A stretch of 64,000 nucleotides of DNA from Primulina eburnea (Eukaryota > Streptophyta > Magnoliopsida > Lamiales > Gesneriaceae). The position numbers were made by a program, and so were the translations under genes. The DNA is taken from assembly GCF_022965805.1 (NCBI RefSeq), contig NC_133110.1, positions 29,570,668 to 29,634,667 of the forward strand, given 5' to 3'. Below are positions 11,984-24,930 of this stretch, one piece after another. Each line of letters starts with the position of its first letter. The stretch's first letter is position 1. The notes beneath the pieces were generated by a model that worked only from the letters and a program-made list of their open reading frames with translations, was not told where the DNA came from and made no database searches.

Positions 11984-13783
11984 TCACATATCTTTCTCTG
12001 TCTCCCACGTTGCTTCTTCAATGTTGTGGTTTTTCCATATGACTTTTATCAACTGAATTGGTCGACCACGAAGTTCCTTTATTCTTTGGTCCAAAATCTT
12101 TTCTGGTTGTTCTTCATATGTTAGATTTTCTTCCAGATCTATCTGTTGGTGGTCAATAAATTGGGCTGAGTCTACTTTGCATTTCCTTAATTGTGATACG
12201 TGGAATACGTTATGTATGCCAGAGATATTTTCGGGTAGAGATAGACGATAAGCCACAGTGCCTATTCGTTCTACCAATTCAAGGGGTCCAACAAATCGAG
12301 GATGTAACTTTCCCTTCTTTCCAGTACGCTTGATTCTTTTTCTTGGTGATACTTTTAGTAATACGAAATCTCCGACTTCAAATTTCAAATCTTTCCGCCT
12401 CTTATCTGCATAACTCTTCTGTTGACTTTGAGCTGTTGGTATTCGTTGCCTGATAAGTTGTATTTTGTCGATAGCTTCTTGTATAATGTCAGGCCTGATT
12501 GCTCGTTCTTGTCCATTATTTGTGCCTCTCCATTCATCCATATCCCAGTTAAGAGGAGAGCGACATTTTCTTCCATATAATGCTTCATATGGAGCCATTT
12601 TTATTGAGGATTGATAACTATTGTTGTATGAAAATTCAAATAGAGACAAATGTTTCCCCCGGTTTGCCCCAAAATCCAACACACATGCGCGAAGCATGTC
12701 TTCCAATATTTGAATGGTTCGTTCAGACTGACCAACATTTTGCGGATGTGCTGCTGTGCTAAAATATAATTTGGTACCAAGGCATTCCTGAAGTTTTTTC
12801 CATAATCTTGACGTAAACTTCGGATCTCTATCAGATACTATGGTAGTGGGGATACCATGTAATCGTATAATTTTCTTCTGATAGAGTTCAGCCAGTTTTT
12901 CCACCCCATATTTGTGACTTATGGGTATGAAATGTGCTGACTTGGTCAAGCGATCCACGATTACCCATATGCTATTAAAACCTCTTGGGATCTGGGGTAA
13001 TACGATCACAAATTCCATAGTTATTTGATCCCATTTCCATTCTGGTATAGGAAGTGGTTGCAAAAGACCTGCTGGTCTTTGATGTTCAGCCTTTATCATT
13101 TGGCAAGATAGGCATTGTGAAATGAAATTTGCAATATCTCGTTTCATTCCTTTCCACCAGAAGTGTTTTTTAATCTCTTGGTGCATCTTAGATCCTCTAG
13201 GATGAATGCTGATCTGAGACTGATATGATTTTTCCATTATTTCCGTTTTCATTGAGCTAGGCACACAAATACGGTCCTGATAGCATAGTATTCCTTGTGA
13301 ATTGGTGACGAAATTGGTATCAGTACGGATTTCTGAAACTTCTTGGTCCAATTCTTGATTTTGCTTAATTCTGGTATGAAATTCAGGTTCAATTCTCAAT
13401 CCGGCCAAGTGCCCACGAGAATGAATGTGTACCCATTCTCTTACTTCTTTCATTTCCAAACAAGCCATGCTAATCTTTCTACTTAAAGCATCAGCCACTA
13501 CATTAGCTTTAGCTGATTGACAAAGAATGGAACAATCGTAATCTTCCAAAAATTCAATCCATCTTCTTTGCCTCATGTTCAGCTCTTTTTGAGTAAATAA
13601 ATACTTCAGGCTTTTGTGGTCTGTATAAATATCAAAAGTGGAACCGTACAGGTAGTGTCTCCATTTTGCTAATGCAAACACTATGGCTCCTAATTCCAGA
13701 TCATGAGTGGGGTAATTTAACTCGCGATTCTTTAATTTTCTAGATTCATATGCAATAACTTTATCGTTTTGCATTAATACACA
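11984..13783 (-). pseudogene. RNase H-integrase-chromodomain part of B pol
   Basis: A 596-codon open stretch. It holds RNase H ([11 protein letters not shown]), the integrase zinc-binding region (HPRGSK followed by CLSCQ), and a catalytic core with D in [13 protein letters not shown] in SDRDPKFTS and E in [13 protein letters not shown]-like module ([14 protein letters not shown]) and a degenerate chromodomain ([15 protein letters not shown]) follow. The stop after EKDM looks premature: the next codons continue the family tail, and CGA-to-TGA would explain it. The N-terminal side continues at 22312 beyond insertion A. The catalytic triad is intact, unlike that of A. Confidence 0.9.
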
Positions 13784-13788
13784 TCCAA
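13784..13788. repeat. Left TSD (TCCAA) of element A
   Basis: TCCAA at 13784-13788 and at 22307-22311 flank A, inside the RNase H codons of B. Confidence 0.92.
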
Positions 13789-15644
13789 TGTAAGGCCCAA
13801 GATTATATCGCTTTAATTCGAGATTATTTAATTTACGAATTTTGGAATGATGAATTAGATTCCACGGTTTTTGTTTTTAATTAGGATTGAAATTGAATTA
13901 AAAGATTGAGCGGAGGACCAAATTGCAAATAGTGAAGACTTCAGGGGCTAAAGTGCAATTAGCACTTGAGTGACACTTGTCATACCATGCAATTGATATA
14001 TAAATGGTTATTTTCCCTTGAAATCAGAAGCAAGAAACGAAAAGGGATTTCCAGGAAAACTTCCAATTTCATTTGATCGTAGATTTATGATTTTGACAAT
14101 TTCATCCATCCGATTATAAATATGAACACGGTACCGAGCTCTTCTTGACACGAGCTCAACTGGACGTAAGTTTTATTGATTTCTGCTATCATTTGAAAAG
14201 ATGATGTTGTAGGAATTTGATATAATTCATATATGATGTTCTTGACATGTTAGACATCGTAGAATCGAAGTCAGATCAGAAAACGGATCGATTCTGGAAT
14301 TGTTATGATTTTATGGTTATATTGATTGGGAATTGAATAGATTTGGATTATAGACTGATTACAAATTGTATCGAATATGTGTTATGATTTGTAATTAATA
14401 TATGGTGATATGGTATTGACGGGAATACTGAGATTGTGCCGTTATGCCGCTGATTTGAATTAATTCAGATTAATCAGATTCAGTGTTGAAGTGAGAATGG
14501 AACATTGATATTATGATTATCAATATGTCATTTCAGATTTACAGAGACAGTCTTGAGTTCAGAACTGATATTGCTTCAGACCGGGACTACAAACGGAACG
14601 TATAAGTCAATGTGGTACTGGGAGATCAACTTGAGTCGGTTTAGACTTGAGTTTCCCTAAATGACATACTTTACTTTATTGCATTGATATTGCATTGATT
14701 TGATTGATGTACTTGTTCTCTTGATTTATAGATAGCAGGTATTAGAAAAGTAATCTTGTGACAGAAGTGCCTGATACTGGTGGGATAGTCACGGGCACAT
14801 TGCACAATGTCACAAGATAGGGTATTGGCGATAGTGCCAAAGTCTGTCACCGGATGATTGGCTATCGATGTGGATAGAAATGTAGCTTCTTCTATTACTG
14901 GTGATCGGTACCGTATCGATGTGGAAAGAATTGTAACTCTTATATTACTGGTGATCGATATCATATCGATGTGGATAGAATTGGAGTTTCTTCTATTATT
15001 GGTGATCGATACTATACCGATGTGGATAGAATCATAGCTTCTTCTATTACTGGTGATCAAAACCTTATTGACGTGGATAGAACTGGAGTCTTTTCTATTA
15101 CTGTTGGTCGATATAGGAATGCCCACATCTGGAAATCGGGATCCCTAGACTAGGATTGAGTCTAGTCTGAATTGGAGAGTTACGAGCATTGTCGACAGTC
15201 TGTGATTGATTATGTGTCAGATTTTGATACATATTGTTGTTACCTGTTACATGCTTTATATTTGTTGATATGATTGCATGTTTCGTTGATTTATACTGGG
15301 ATAGTATTCTCACCGGAATTCTCCGGCTGTTGTCTTGTTTGTATGTGTACATGAAAACAGGTGGGACAGGTTCAGGGTTGAGGAGATCAAGAGAGATCGT
15401 GATTAGAGTGGAGATTCCGGACTTTGATTAGAGATAGGGTTGGACAACTGATATTAGCTGTTAAACCTTAGTTGAATAAATGTATGTGATACAAGAATTG
15501 TACTTTTATATACTGAGATGTATATATATGTTTTAGGTCACTACGTTCCGCATTATTTAAAAAAAAAATTAGAACCTGTTTATTATAATTGATTAATTAG
15601 TCCCAATGATGATTAAGAACATGATTAGCGTCCGGGTCCCCACA
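13789..15644 (+). mobile_element. 5' LTR of A (1856 bp)
   Basis: TGTAAGGCCCAAG to CGTCCGGGTCCCCACA. TATA-like GATATATAAATGG near 13996. A strong splice-donor-like GGACGTAAGTTTT at 14162-14174 is shared with LTR H. Degenerate tandem repeats of TATCGATGTGGATAGAA type occur at 14865-15085. Confidence 0.93.
14865..15115. repeat. About 60-bp tandem repeats in the 5' LTR of A
   Basis: Four to five imperfect copies of a unit containing ATCGATGTGGATAGAA, TTCTTCTATTACTGGTGATC and variants. The same block is in the 3' LTR at about 21530-21775. Small ORFs over it are repeat artefacts. Confidence 0.75.
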
Positions 15645-15649
15645 ACAGG

Positions 15650-15661
15650 TGGTATCAGAGC
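15650..15661 (+). other. Primer-binding site of A
   Basis: TGGTATCAGAGC, initiator tRNA-Met complement, five bases after the LTR. Confidence 0.9.
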
Positions 15662-15887
15662 GATAGATCCTTTAGACTGAGATAGGAGCTAGTGAGCGGG
15701 GTAGAATGTGTTTTCTTTCCTGATTTTGATTGCTAGCATGAATTCCTGTTTTAAAACATGTTTGCCTGAATATCTGATTTTGATATTGTATTGTGTATTA
15801 TTTGGAATGGATCAGCTGTAAGATGATCCGAGGAGGATTGAAATTGATATGTGGTAGTTGGAATACTAACCTCCTTGATTATCAGAT

Positions 15888-16619
15888 ATGCCTCCGAGAA
15901 GAATACCAGAACAGGGGAGTACATCGAATCCTCCCATGGATGTGACCGCTACTCCCATGGAGAAATTGTTGAAAAGGTTTCAGTCATTCCATCCACCGAC
16001 TTTGAAGGGTACGGAGAATTCCGTGGAGTGTGAGAGTTGGCTGGACGATATTGAAATGATGTTCGAGTCTTTAGAATATACTGATGAGAAGAGGGTGAAA
16101 CTGATTGGACACCAGCTGCATGACGTTGCCAAAAACTGGTGGATTACGACGAAACGGGCATTGGAACAACGAGGTACGGCCATTACCTGGAATGTGTTTA
16201 AGGCTGAATTTTATCAAAGGTTCTTTCCAGTATCGTATAGGAAGGACAAGGGAGCCGAATTTGCAAACATGAGACAGGGCCAGTTAAAAATTGAGGAATA
16301 TGTGGCAAAGTTCTCTACACTGCTTCGATTTTCTCCCCACGTAGCTGAACATGATGAGGCCGTTGCGGACCAGTTCATAAATAGCCTAAATCCTGAAATC
16401 TTTATCTTGGTGAATACCGGAAGGCCAAACAACTTTACTGATGCCTTAAACCGAGCCAAGGGAGCCGAAGCCGGTCTGATGAGACAGAGAGAGGCTTCTT
16501 TTGTGCCTTCAGCACCGAGATCACAGATGCCTCCACCAGCTCCTCGATTTGAGAGCGGCAGTGGTAGTGGAAAGAAAGACTTCCTTAAAGCTAAGGGGAA
16601 GAAATTCAAGAAATCTTGA
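15888..16619 (+). pseudogene. gag of element A
   Basis: Starts MPPRRIPEQGST. The retrotransposon Gag core contains FHPPTLKGTENSVECESWLD and the capsid-type motif YQRFFPVSYRKDKGAEF. The open frame stops at TGA 16617-16619, but the same frame continues through a serine-rich linker, a second TGA (16647-16649) and two CCHC zinc knuckles ([13 protein letters not shown] and [14 protein letters not shown], about 16680-16790). The original Gag therefore ran on into protease. The role is nucleocapsid assembly and RNA packaging by family knowledge. Confidence 0.88.
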
Positions 16620-16652
16620 AGTAGCTCATCCAGTTCGAGTGGCTCTTGACAG

Positions 16653-17873
16653 ACTGGTCAGGGCCAGAGCTATACAGGACCCTACTGTAGCACTTGTGGA
16701 GGGAAGCATTCCACCGAGCAGTGCCGAGGAGTGTTCGGCAACTGCCGCATTTGTAAACAGCATGGACACTTTGCCCGAATGTGTCCACAACAAGGTGCCC
16801 AGGGATCCCAGGCCGCTGAGTCATTTGGATCAATGGCTCAAACAGGAAGACGATCTTCTGCCGTTCATTCCTTTCAGCCAGCACTGTCTACTCAGTCACA
16901 GCAGAGGCCAGGAGGGAGCCAGACAGCGAGCCAGCCTCCTAGACAGCAGGCCCGACTATTTGCTTTGACTGAGGAGCAGGCACATGATGCACCTGATGAT
17001 GTCGTGGCAGGTAACTGTTTTATTTCTGATTATCCTGCATATGTATATATTGATACTGGTGCATCGCTTACTTTTATTTCTGAGAGGTTTGCATTGAGTC
17101 ATGCGTTACCTATTGAGTCATTGCCTGCGGTAGTGTCTGTCTCTTCTCCGTTAGGGACGGGTTTGATGTCAGTGAAATCTGTTAAATCTAGTATACTGCA
17201 GTATGATGGGCATGAGATTGAGTTGGACTGTATTGTGCTTGGGATATCCGATTTTGATTGTATTATCGTTATCGATACGTTGACCAAGTACAGGGCTACA
17301 GTCGATTGTTTCCACAAAATTGTTCGATTCAGACCTGAGATGGCTGAGGAGTGGAACTTTTGTGGTAAGGGTTCTCGTGCCAGAATTCCTTTGATATCTG
17401 CTATCAATATGACTCGATTTTTGCAGAAAGGAGCGGATGGATTTCTGGTTTATTCAGTGGATTTACTGAAGTCGAGCCCATCATTGGCGGATTTGCTAGT
17501 GGTGTGCGAGTTTGCTGATGTCTTTCCAGATGAGATTCCTGGATTGCCTCCGATGCGAGAGATCGATTTCAGTATTGAATTGATGCCAGGAACAGTTCCG
17601 ATTTCGAGAGCTCCGTATAGGATGGCACCGATCGAGTTGAAAGAGTTGAAAGAACAGTTGGAGGATTTACTTGCCAAGGGATACATTAGACCGAGTGTAT
17701 CTCCATGGGGTGCTCCAGTACTGTTCGTGAGGAAGAAAGATGGGTCGATGAGACTTTGTATCGACTATCGGCAACTGAACAAGGCAACGGTAAAGAATAA
17801 ATATCCATTGCCTCGTATCGATGATTTATTTGATCAGTTGCAGGTTCTTCGGTGTATTCCAAGATCGATCTGA
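16653..17873 (+). pseudogene. Zinc knuckles, protease and N-terminal reverse transcriptase of A
   Basis: Same frame as gag. Two CCHC knuckles are followed by the retropepsin site [12 protein letters not shown] (about 17046-17081) and the start of RT ([44 protein letters not shown]). A one-base deletion within a G run near 17842-17844 (DQLQ followed by a wrong frame) ends the frame at 17873. RT resumes in another frame from about 17846. Confidence 0.9.
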
Positions 17874-18760
17874 GATCTGGATATCATCCATTGAGAGTCA
17901 GGGAGTCTGATATCTCAAAGACAGCATTGAGAACCAGGTATGGACATTATGAGTTTATTGTCATGCCATTTGGGTTAACGAATGCACCAGCGGTATTTAT
18001 GGGATTAATGAACCGTGTCTATCAGAAATATCTCGATGATTTTTTGATTATTTTCATCGATGATATTTTGATTTATTCAAAGAATGTGATGAAGCATGCT
18101 GAACATTTAAGAACTGTGTTGAGAATTTTGAGGGCTGAAAAGTTATATGCTAAATTGTCGAAATGCGAGTTCTGGTTGAAACAGGTAGTATTTCTGGGTC
18201 ATATTATATCCGTAGACGGGATATTAGTTGATCGCAGTAAGGTTGAAGCAGTTATTTCATGGCCGAGACCGACATCTGTACCAGAGATACACAGTTTTAT
18301 GGGTTTGGCGGGATATTATCGCCGATTTATTAAAGATTTTTCGAGTATTGCCAAACCGATTACACAATTGACTCAGAAAAATGCTCCGTTTGTTTGGTCT
18401 GAGGAATGTGAGACCAGTTTTCTCGAATTGAAGAAGAGATTGACCAGTGCCCCGGTGTTGACTATTCCAGCCGGTACTGGTGATTTTGTGGTTTATTGCG
18501 ACGCTTCTCACAGAGGGTTGGGATGTGTGCTGATGCAGGGAGGGCATGTTATTGCTTATGCCTCAAAACAACTTAAACCACATGAGACCTGTTATCCAAT
18601 TCATGACCTTGAATTGGCAGCCATTGTCTTTGCATTAAAGATAGGGCGACATTATCTGTACGGCGAGAAATTTGAGATATATTCTGATCATAAAAGCTTG
18701 AAGTATTTGTTTTCACAATCTGAATTGAATATGAGACAGCGAGATGGCTGGATTTACTGA
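17852..18760 (+). pseudogene. Reverse transcriptase core and RNase H of A
   Basis: Contains [22 protein letters not shown] and the catalytic FIDDIL (the YxDD-box equivalent), then the connection region and RNase H ([35 protein letters not shown]). A second one-base deletion near 18741 (MRQR then a shifted frame) produces a false end at 18760. Confidence 0.9.
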
Positions 18761-20372
18761 AAGACTTTGATTGTGAAATCAAATATTATCCAGGGAAGTC
18801 CAATGCAGCAGCTGATGCACTAACTCAAAAGGTATGTTCTTTATCCTTATCGACAATAGGTGTCTCGAATTTGATAAAAGAATGTTGTTTTTCTGGATTA
18901 GCTTTTGAGACAGATTGTCAGCCTCTGAGATTATATGCAATTCGAGCTGAACCAGAATTGATATTGAGAATCAAAGAGGCACAAAAAGTTGATCAGAACG
19001 TACAAAATTCGATTGCAATGGTCAAAGCTGGACATCAATCGGAATATCAGGTTCAAAATGGTATTTTGTATGTGAATAACTGCCGAATGTTTCGGAATTA
19101 AGACAACGAATACTGATAGAAGTGCACAACAGTCGTTTTAGCATTCATCCTGGTGGCAGGAAAATGTATAATGATTTGAAGACACAGTATTGGTGGAAAC
19201 AAATGAAATCAGATGTTACTGAATTTGTAGTCAAGTGTCTGAATTGCCAACAGGTGAAAGCTGAGAGGAAGAAACCAGGAGGATTGTTGCAGAGTTTGTC
19301 TATTCCTGAATGGAAATGAGATTACATTTCCATAGATTTTGTGACGCAGTTACCAAGATCCTCCAGAGGTTGTGATGCGATTTGGGTCGTGAATGATGGA
19401 TTGACCAAATCTGCATGTTTTATTCCATACAAGATGACGTATCGATATGATCAAATGGCATATATCTATGTCAAGGAAGATGTGAGACTGCACGGAGTGC
19501 CGAAGTCGATTGTTTCAGACCGTGATCCTCGATTCACTTCGCACTTCTGGCAGAGTTTACAGCAGGCTCTCGGTACGAAGTTACATCTGAGTACCGCATA
19601 TCATCCACAGACTGACGGACAGTCAAGACGGACGATTCAGACATTGGAAGATATGCTGAGAGCTGTAGTGCTGGATTTTAGCACTAATTGGCAAGATACA
19701 TTGCCTCTCTGTGAATTTTCGTACAACAATAGCTATCAGACTAGTATTGAGATGGCACCTTTTGAAGCGTTGTACGGAAAGAAGTGTCGATCCCCATTAT
19801 ATTGGGATGATATCTCTGAAGTTCCTGAGACTGGACCTGATATGATCAGAGATATGACGGGAAAGGTGAAATTGATTCAGAAGAAAATGAAGGCAGCCCA
19901 GGACAGACAAGCCAAATATGCCAACCTTCGACGACGACGGTTGGTTTTTGAGGCAGGAGACCGAGTGTTCCTGAAGATTTCTCCTTTCAGGGGTGTTGTC
20001 CGATTTGGGAAGAAAGGGAAATTGTCTCCACGATACGTCGGTCCTTATGAGATTCTTGAAATGATAGGAGATCGTGCCTATCGATTAGCATTGCCGCCTT
20101 CATTATCTGGAATACATGATGTCTTTCATGTATCGATGCCACGGAAGTATCTCCCTGATGATTCACATGTTGTTCAACCAGATGAGGCCGAACTTGATGA
20201 ATCTATGAGTTATGTCGAAAAACCGATCCGAATTATTGATCGTAAGGAAAAACTGCTTAGAACGAAGATGATTACTCTTGTGAAAGTTCAATGGACTCGT
20301 CATGGCGTTGAAGAAGCTACTTGGGAGAATAAATCAGGTATGAGACGAGAATTCCCAGAATTATTCCACTGA
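18761..20372 (+). pseudogene. RNase H tail and integrase of A, catalytic Glu replaced
   Basis: Reading resumes with the RNase H tail (CEIKYYPGKSNAAADAL), a linker ORF (18871-19101) and the integrase HHCC region (SIHPGGRK, CLNCQQVK; 19122-19319). An in-frame TGA at 19317-19319 replaces an expected Trp codon. The core from 19341 has Asp in VVNDGLTKSA and SDRDPRFTS, but the motif reads DGQSRRTIQ where family members have DGQSERTIQ, so the third acidic residue is Arg (AGA at 19626-19628). GPY/F-like (PRYVGPYEILEMIG) and a chromodomain-like tail (GVEEATWE) follow. The stop is at 20370-20372. Confidence 0.9.
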
Positions 20373-20449
20373 TGTGAGTTTACTATTTCAGTTTCGGTTA
20401 TTTCTGATTTGATTGCTTGGGATTCAGATTTCGCGGACGGAATCATGTC

Positions 20450-20464
20450 TTAGAGGGGGAGAAT
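20450..20464 (+). other. Polypurine tract of A
   Basis: TTAGAGGGGGAGAAT abuts the 3' LTR start at 20465. Confidence 0.88.
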
Positions 20465-22306
20465 TGTAAGGCCCGAGATTATATCGCTTTAATCCGAGAT
20501 TATTTAATATACGAATTTTGGAATGATGAATTAGATTCCACGGTTTTTGTTTTAATTAGGATTGAAATTGAATTAAAAGATTGAGCGGAGGACCAAATTG
20601 AAAATAGTGAAGACTTCAGGGGCTAAAGTGCAAATAGCACTTGAGTGACACTTGTCACACCATGCAATTGATATATAAATGGTTATTTTCCCTTGAAATC
20701 AGAAGCAAGAAAAGAAAAGGGATTTCCAGGAAAGCTTCCAATTTCATTTGATCGTAGATTTATGTTTTTGACAATTCCGTCCATCCGATTTTAAATCTGA
20801 ACACGGTACCGAGCTCTTCTTGACACGAGCTTCAACTGGACGTAAGTTTTATTAAATTCTGCTATCATTTGAAAAGATGATGTTGTAGGAATTTGATATA
20901 ATTCATATATGATGTTCTTGACATGTTAGACATCGTAGAATCGAAGTTAGATCAGAAAAAGGATCGATTCTGGAATTGTTATGATTTTCTGATTATATTG
21001 ATTGGGAATTTAATAGATTTGGATTATAGACTGATTATAAATTGTATCAAATATGGGTTATGATTTGTAATTAATATCTGGTGATATGGTATTGACGGGA
21101 ATACTGAGATTGTGCCGTTATGCCGCTGATTTGAATTAATTCAGATTAATCAGATTCATGTTGAAGTGAGAATGGAACATTGATATTATGATTATCAATA
21201 TGTCATTTCAGATTTATAGAGACAGTCTTGAGTTCAGAACTGATATTGCTTCAGACCAGGACTACAAACGGAAGGTATAAGTCAATGTGGCACTGGGAGA
21301 TCGACTTGAGTCGGTTTAGACTTGAGTTTCCCTAAATCACATACTTTACTTTTTTGCATTGATTTGATTGATGTACTTGTTCTCTTGATTTATAGATAGC
21401 AGGTATTAGAAGAGTAATCTTGTGACAGAAGTGCCTGATAGTGGTGTGATAGTCACGGGCACATTGCACAATGTCACAAGATAGGGTATTGGCGATAGTG
21501 CCAAAGTCTGTTACCAGATGATTGGATATCGATGTGGATAGAAATGTAGCTTCCTCTATTACTGGTGATCGGTACCGTATCGATGTGGAAAGAATTGTAA
21601 CTCTTTTATTACTGGTGATCGATATCATATCGATGTGGATAGAATTGGAGTTTCTTCTATTATTGGTGATCGATACTATACCGATGTGGATAGAATCATA
21701 GCTTCTTCTATTACTGGTGATCGAAACCTTATCGACGTGGATAGAACTGGAGTCTTTTCTATTACTGTTGGTCGATGTAGGAATGCCCACATCTGGAAAT
21801 CGGGATCCCTAGACTAGGATTGAGTCTAGTCTGAATTGTAGAGTTAGGAGCATTGTCGACAGTCTGTGATTGATTTTGTGTCAGATTTTGATACATATTG
21901 CTGTTATCTGTTACATGCTTTATATTTGTTGATATGATTGCATGTTTCATTGATTTATACTGGGATTGTATTCTCACCGGAATTATCCGGCTGTTGTCTT
22001 GTTTGTATGTGTACATGACAACAGGTGGGACAGGTTCAGGGTTGAGGAGATGAAGAGAGATCGTGATTAGAGTGGATATTCCGGACTTTGATTAGAGATA
22101 GGGTTGGACAATTGATATTAGCTGTTAAACCTTAGTTGAATAAATTTATGTGATACATGAATTATACTTTTATATACTGAGATGTATATATGATTATGTC
22201 ACTACGTTCTGCATTATTTTAAAAAAAAAATTAGACCCTGTTTATTATAATTGTTTAATTAGTCTCAATGATGATTAAGAACATGATTAGCTTCCGGGTC
22301 CCCACA
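20465..22306 (+). mobile_element. 3' LTR of A (1842 bp)
   Basis: TGTAAGGCCCGAG to CTTCCGGGTCCCCACA, followed by TSD TCCAA at 22307-22311. Differences from the 5' LTR are mostly substitutions with a few small indels. Confidence 0.93.
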
Positions 22307-22311
22307 TCCAA

Positions 22312-23653
22312 AGCCTTCTTTTAAGGCATCTGTGTAAACCACAAATCCTTCTGTTCCTTCTGGTAAAGCTAATACAGGTGCACTGGTAAGCATTTCTTTT
22401 AATTTGCAAAAAATTTTCTCACTCTCATCATTCCATAAGAAAGGGTTGTCTTTGCGAGTTAGCTGTGTCAGGGGAACATCAATTTTCGCAAAATCTTTAA
22501 TGAATCTTCGGTAGTATTCTGCTAAGCCAAGAAAACTTCTAATTCCTGTGATGTTGATTGGTTGTTTCCAACGAGATATGGCTTCTATTTTTGCAGGATC
22601 TACTTCCAGTCCTTTCTTAGAGATAAAGTGGCCAAGAAATGACACTTTTTCTAGCAAAAATTCACACTTACTGAATTTGGCATACAATTGATGCTCTTTC
22701 AAAGTTTTGAGAATCAATCGTAAATGTTGAGCATGTTCCTCATGACTTCTCGAAAATATCAAAATGTCATCTATGAATATGACAACGAATTTGACCAAAA
22801 ATGGTTGAAATATTCGATGCATCATATCCATGAAAGCTGAAGGAGCGTTGGTTAATCCGAATGGCATTACCACAAACTCATAGTGTCCATAACAGGTATT
22901 AAAAGCCGTTTTGGAGATGTCATCCTCCTTAATTCTCAATTGGTAATATCCTTGTCGCAAATCAAGTTTTGAATATACTTGAGATCCTTGTAAAACATCA
23001 AACAATTCTTCGATATGCGGGAGAGGATATTTGTTTTTGATGGTAACATTGTTAAGTTCTCGATAATCAATGCACATCCTTAGAGTTCCATCTTTCTTTT
23101 TGACAAATAATACAGGAGCACCCAATTGAGATGTACTAGGCCGGATGTATTTCTTGTCCATGAGCTCTTGTAATTGAAGTTTTAATTTTTTTAACTTTGA
23201 AGGTGCCATTCGGTATGGAGTTTTAGATCTGGGTTGTTCTCCAGGTATTAAATCAACGGAAAATTCTACGTCTCTCTGAGGAGGTAAAGTATTGATTTCT
23301 TCAGGAAAAACCTCTAGAGATTCTTGTACAACTGAGATTTCTGAGATCTTGATTTGATCTTTTGGCTTATTTATCAAATAAGCTAGAAATCCTTGTCCGT
23401 TGTCTTTTAGTATAGCCCTAGCTTCTGCAGCTGATACTATTTCCATGGTATGATTAGCTTTGGAAATGATTGGATGAGAAGTTTGAAGATAAACTTCTTT
23501 TGTGTAGCAATTGAGTTGGGATTGGTGTCTATATAACCAGTCCATCCCAATAATAATATCATAGTTCTTGATAGATAATTCAATCAAATCTGCTAGATAT
23601 TCTTTTTCTTGGAAGTTTAAGGGACAGTTTCTGTAAATGATGTCAATAATCAT
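22312..23653 (-). pseudogene. Protease end, reverse transcriptase and start of RNase H of B
   Basis: On the minus strand: the protease C-terminal segment ([11 protein letters not shown]), then RT with [70 protein letters not shown] and the catalytic FIDDIL. The connection domain ([16 protein letters not shown]) and the RNase H start ([13 protein letters not shown]) follow. It breaks exactly at insertion A. RNase H continues at 13783. The RT core is uninterrupted by stops. Confidence 0.92.
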
Positions 23654-24930
23654 CGTTGTCCCTAAAGGTGAGCGAATTTCGAAGCTATATGGTAGCTGCT
23701 CAAATAACAGTGGTAATTTACGTACAAAAACTTTTGAGATAAAAGAATGAGTAGCTACTGGATCAAATAAAGTTTTTGTAGAACTGGATAATATGGTAAC
23801 AGTACCTTCTACGACTACAGTGGGGTCAACTTCCTCCTCTTGGTTTCCTAAGAGAGCATAGGCTCGAGCATGTATCTTTGGCTTTGTTGTGGGTTGGGTC
23901 TTTTGCTTTCTTTTTGGACAATGTTGAATACGGTGTTGCTCACTTCCGCAAATAAGACATTTCCAACCTTTACTCCAGCACTTTTCTTCTTCATGATTTG
24001 GTAATCCACAATATCCACACTTTTTATTGTTGTTTTTTGGAACTTTCCTTTGACAGCTTTTCCTTGCTTGACTGGTTGTGTTCTCTTTTCAAATTTTCTT
24101 TTACGGTTATCCTCAAAATGGTTGGGCTTCGTGATTTTCTTTTCTTCTTCTTCTTTTTTAAGAAGTGCCTTGACGTCTTCTTCCACTCGTAGGGATTGAT
24201 TAACAGTAGAAACATAACTGGTAACTTCTATGTATAGTGTTGCCCAACGAATTTCGAGCTTTAATCCTTGAAATTTTTTTTTTCCTTTTTCTTACCTCAT
24301 CTTCCATGTAGTGTGGTGCATAATGTATAAGACGGCGGAATTCTGCCTCATATTGAGCTACGGTCATGTCACCTTGGACTAAATCCATAAATTCACGATC
24401 TCGGGTATTTAATATAACTTGAGTTATATATTTACCTTCGAATTCTTGCAGAAAAATTTGCCTTGTTTTTGGGGTGTGGTTCTTTTTCCACCTATGTTGT
24501 ACTGTACACCACCACTTATGAGCTGCTTATTCAAATAAGTAAGTGGAAAAATTCACCTTTTGTTCTTCAGAATAATTGAGAATAGAGAATATTTTATTGA
24601 CTTTGCTTAGCCAAGATTCTGCTTGATAAGCATCTGGTTTTCCTTCAAACTTGGGCGGCTTGAATCTCAAAAATCTCTCAAAAGCTCGATCATTTGCCTC
24701 AATGTGATGTTCTTGAGCTTAATCATGAGGTCGTGGTTGATTTTGCTGACAAAACTGCACAAATTGATGCATTATTTCAAACATATTTTGTATGTTTTGT
24801 TCTTGGGGGAGATTATGTTGAGCGTTTCTGGAATTTCCACCAGTTGCTGAGTTGTGGTATCTTGAGGGGGGATGTCGATTCTGGCTTGAGTACTATTTTG
24901 GACGTCATTCTAAACACATAAATATAAAAT
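23654..24930 (-). pseudogene. gag and protease N-terminus of B, heavily frameshifted
   Basis: Recognisable pieces on the minus strand: a Gag core (about 24390-24700), YEAEFRRLIHYAPHY (about 24310-24360), a lysine-rich linker, and two CCHC knuckles, one reading [14 protein letters not shown] and one [14 protein letters not shown] (about 23925-24020). The protease active site at 23756-23764 reads Asp-Pro-Val instead of Asp-Ser/Thr-Gly, so the enzyme should be inactive. Several frameshifts and stops separate the pieces. Confidence 0.8.

Larger units (their letters stand above)
13789..22306 (+). mobile_element. Ty3-gypsy Tekay-like retrotransposon A, full length (8.5 kb)
   Basis: Intact architecture: 5' LTR 13789-15644, primer site 15650-15661, gag-pol 15888-20372, polypurine tract before 20465, 3' LTR 20465-22306, TSD TCCAA. 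The termini are TGTAAGGCCC and GGGTCCCCACA. LTRs differ by a few percent by eye. Two nonsense codons in gag, two single-base deletions in pol, one stop in integrase and a lost catalytic residue disable it. Confidence 0.95.

Noticed and set aside
14671..15153. Ser/Ile/Thr-rich repeated ORFs in the LTRs of A (also 21332-21817)
   Set aside because: They follow the tandem repeat in the LTR; on the minus strand of the element with no start or domain.
24623..24921. Two plus-strand ORFs
   Set aside because: Antisense to recognisable Gag pieces of B.
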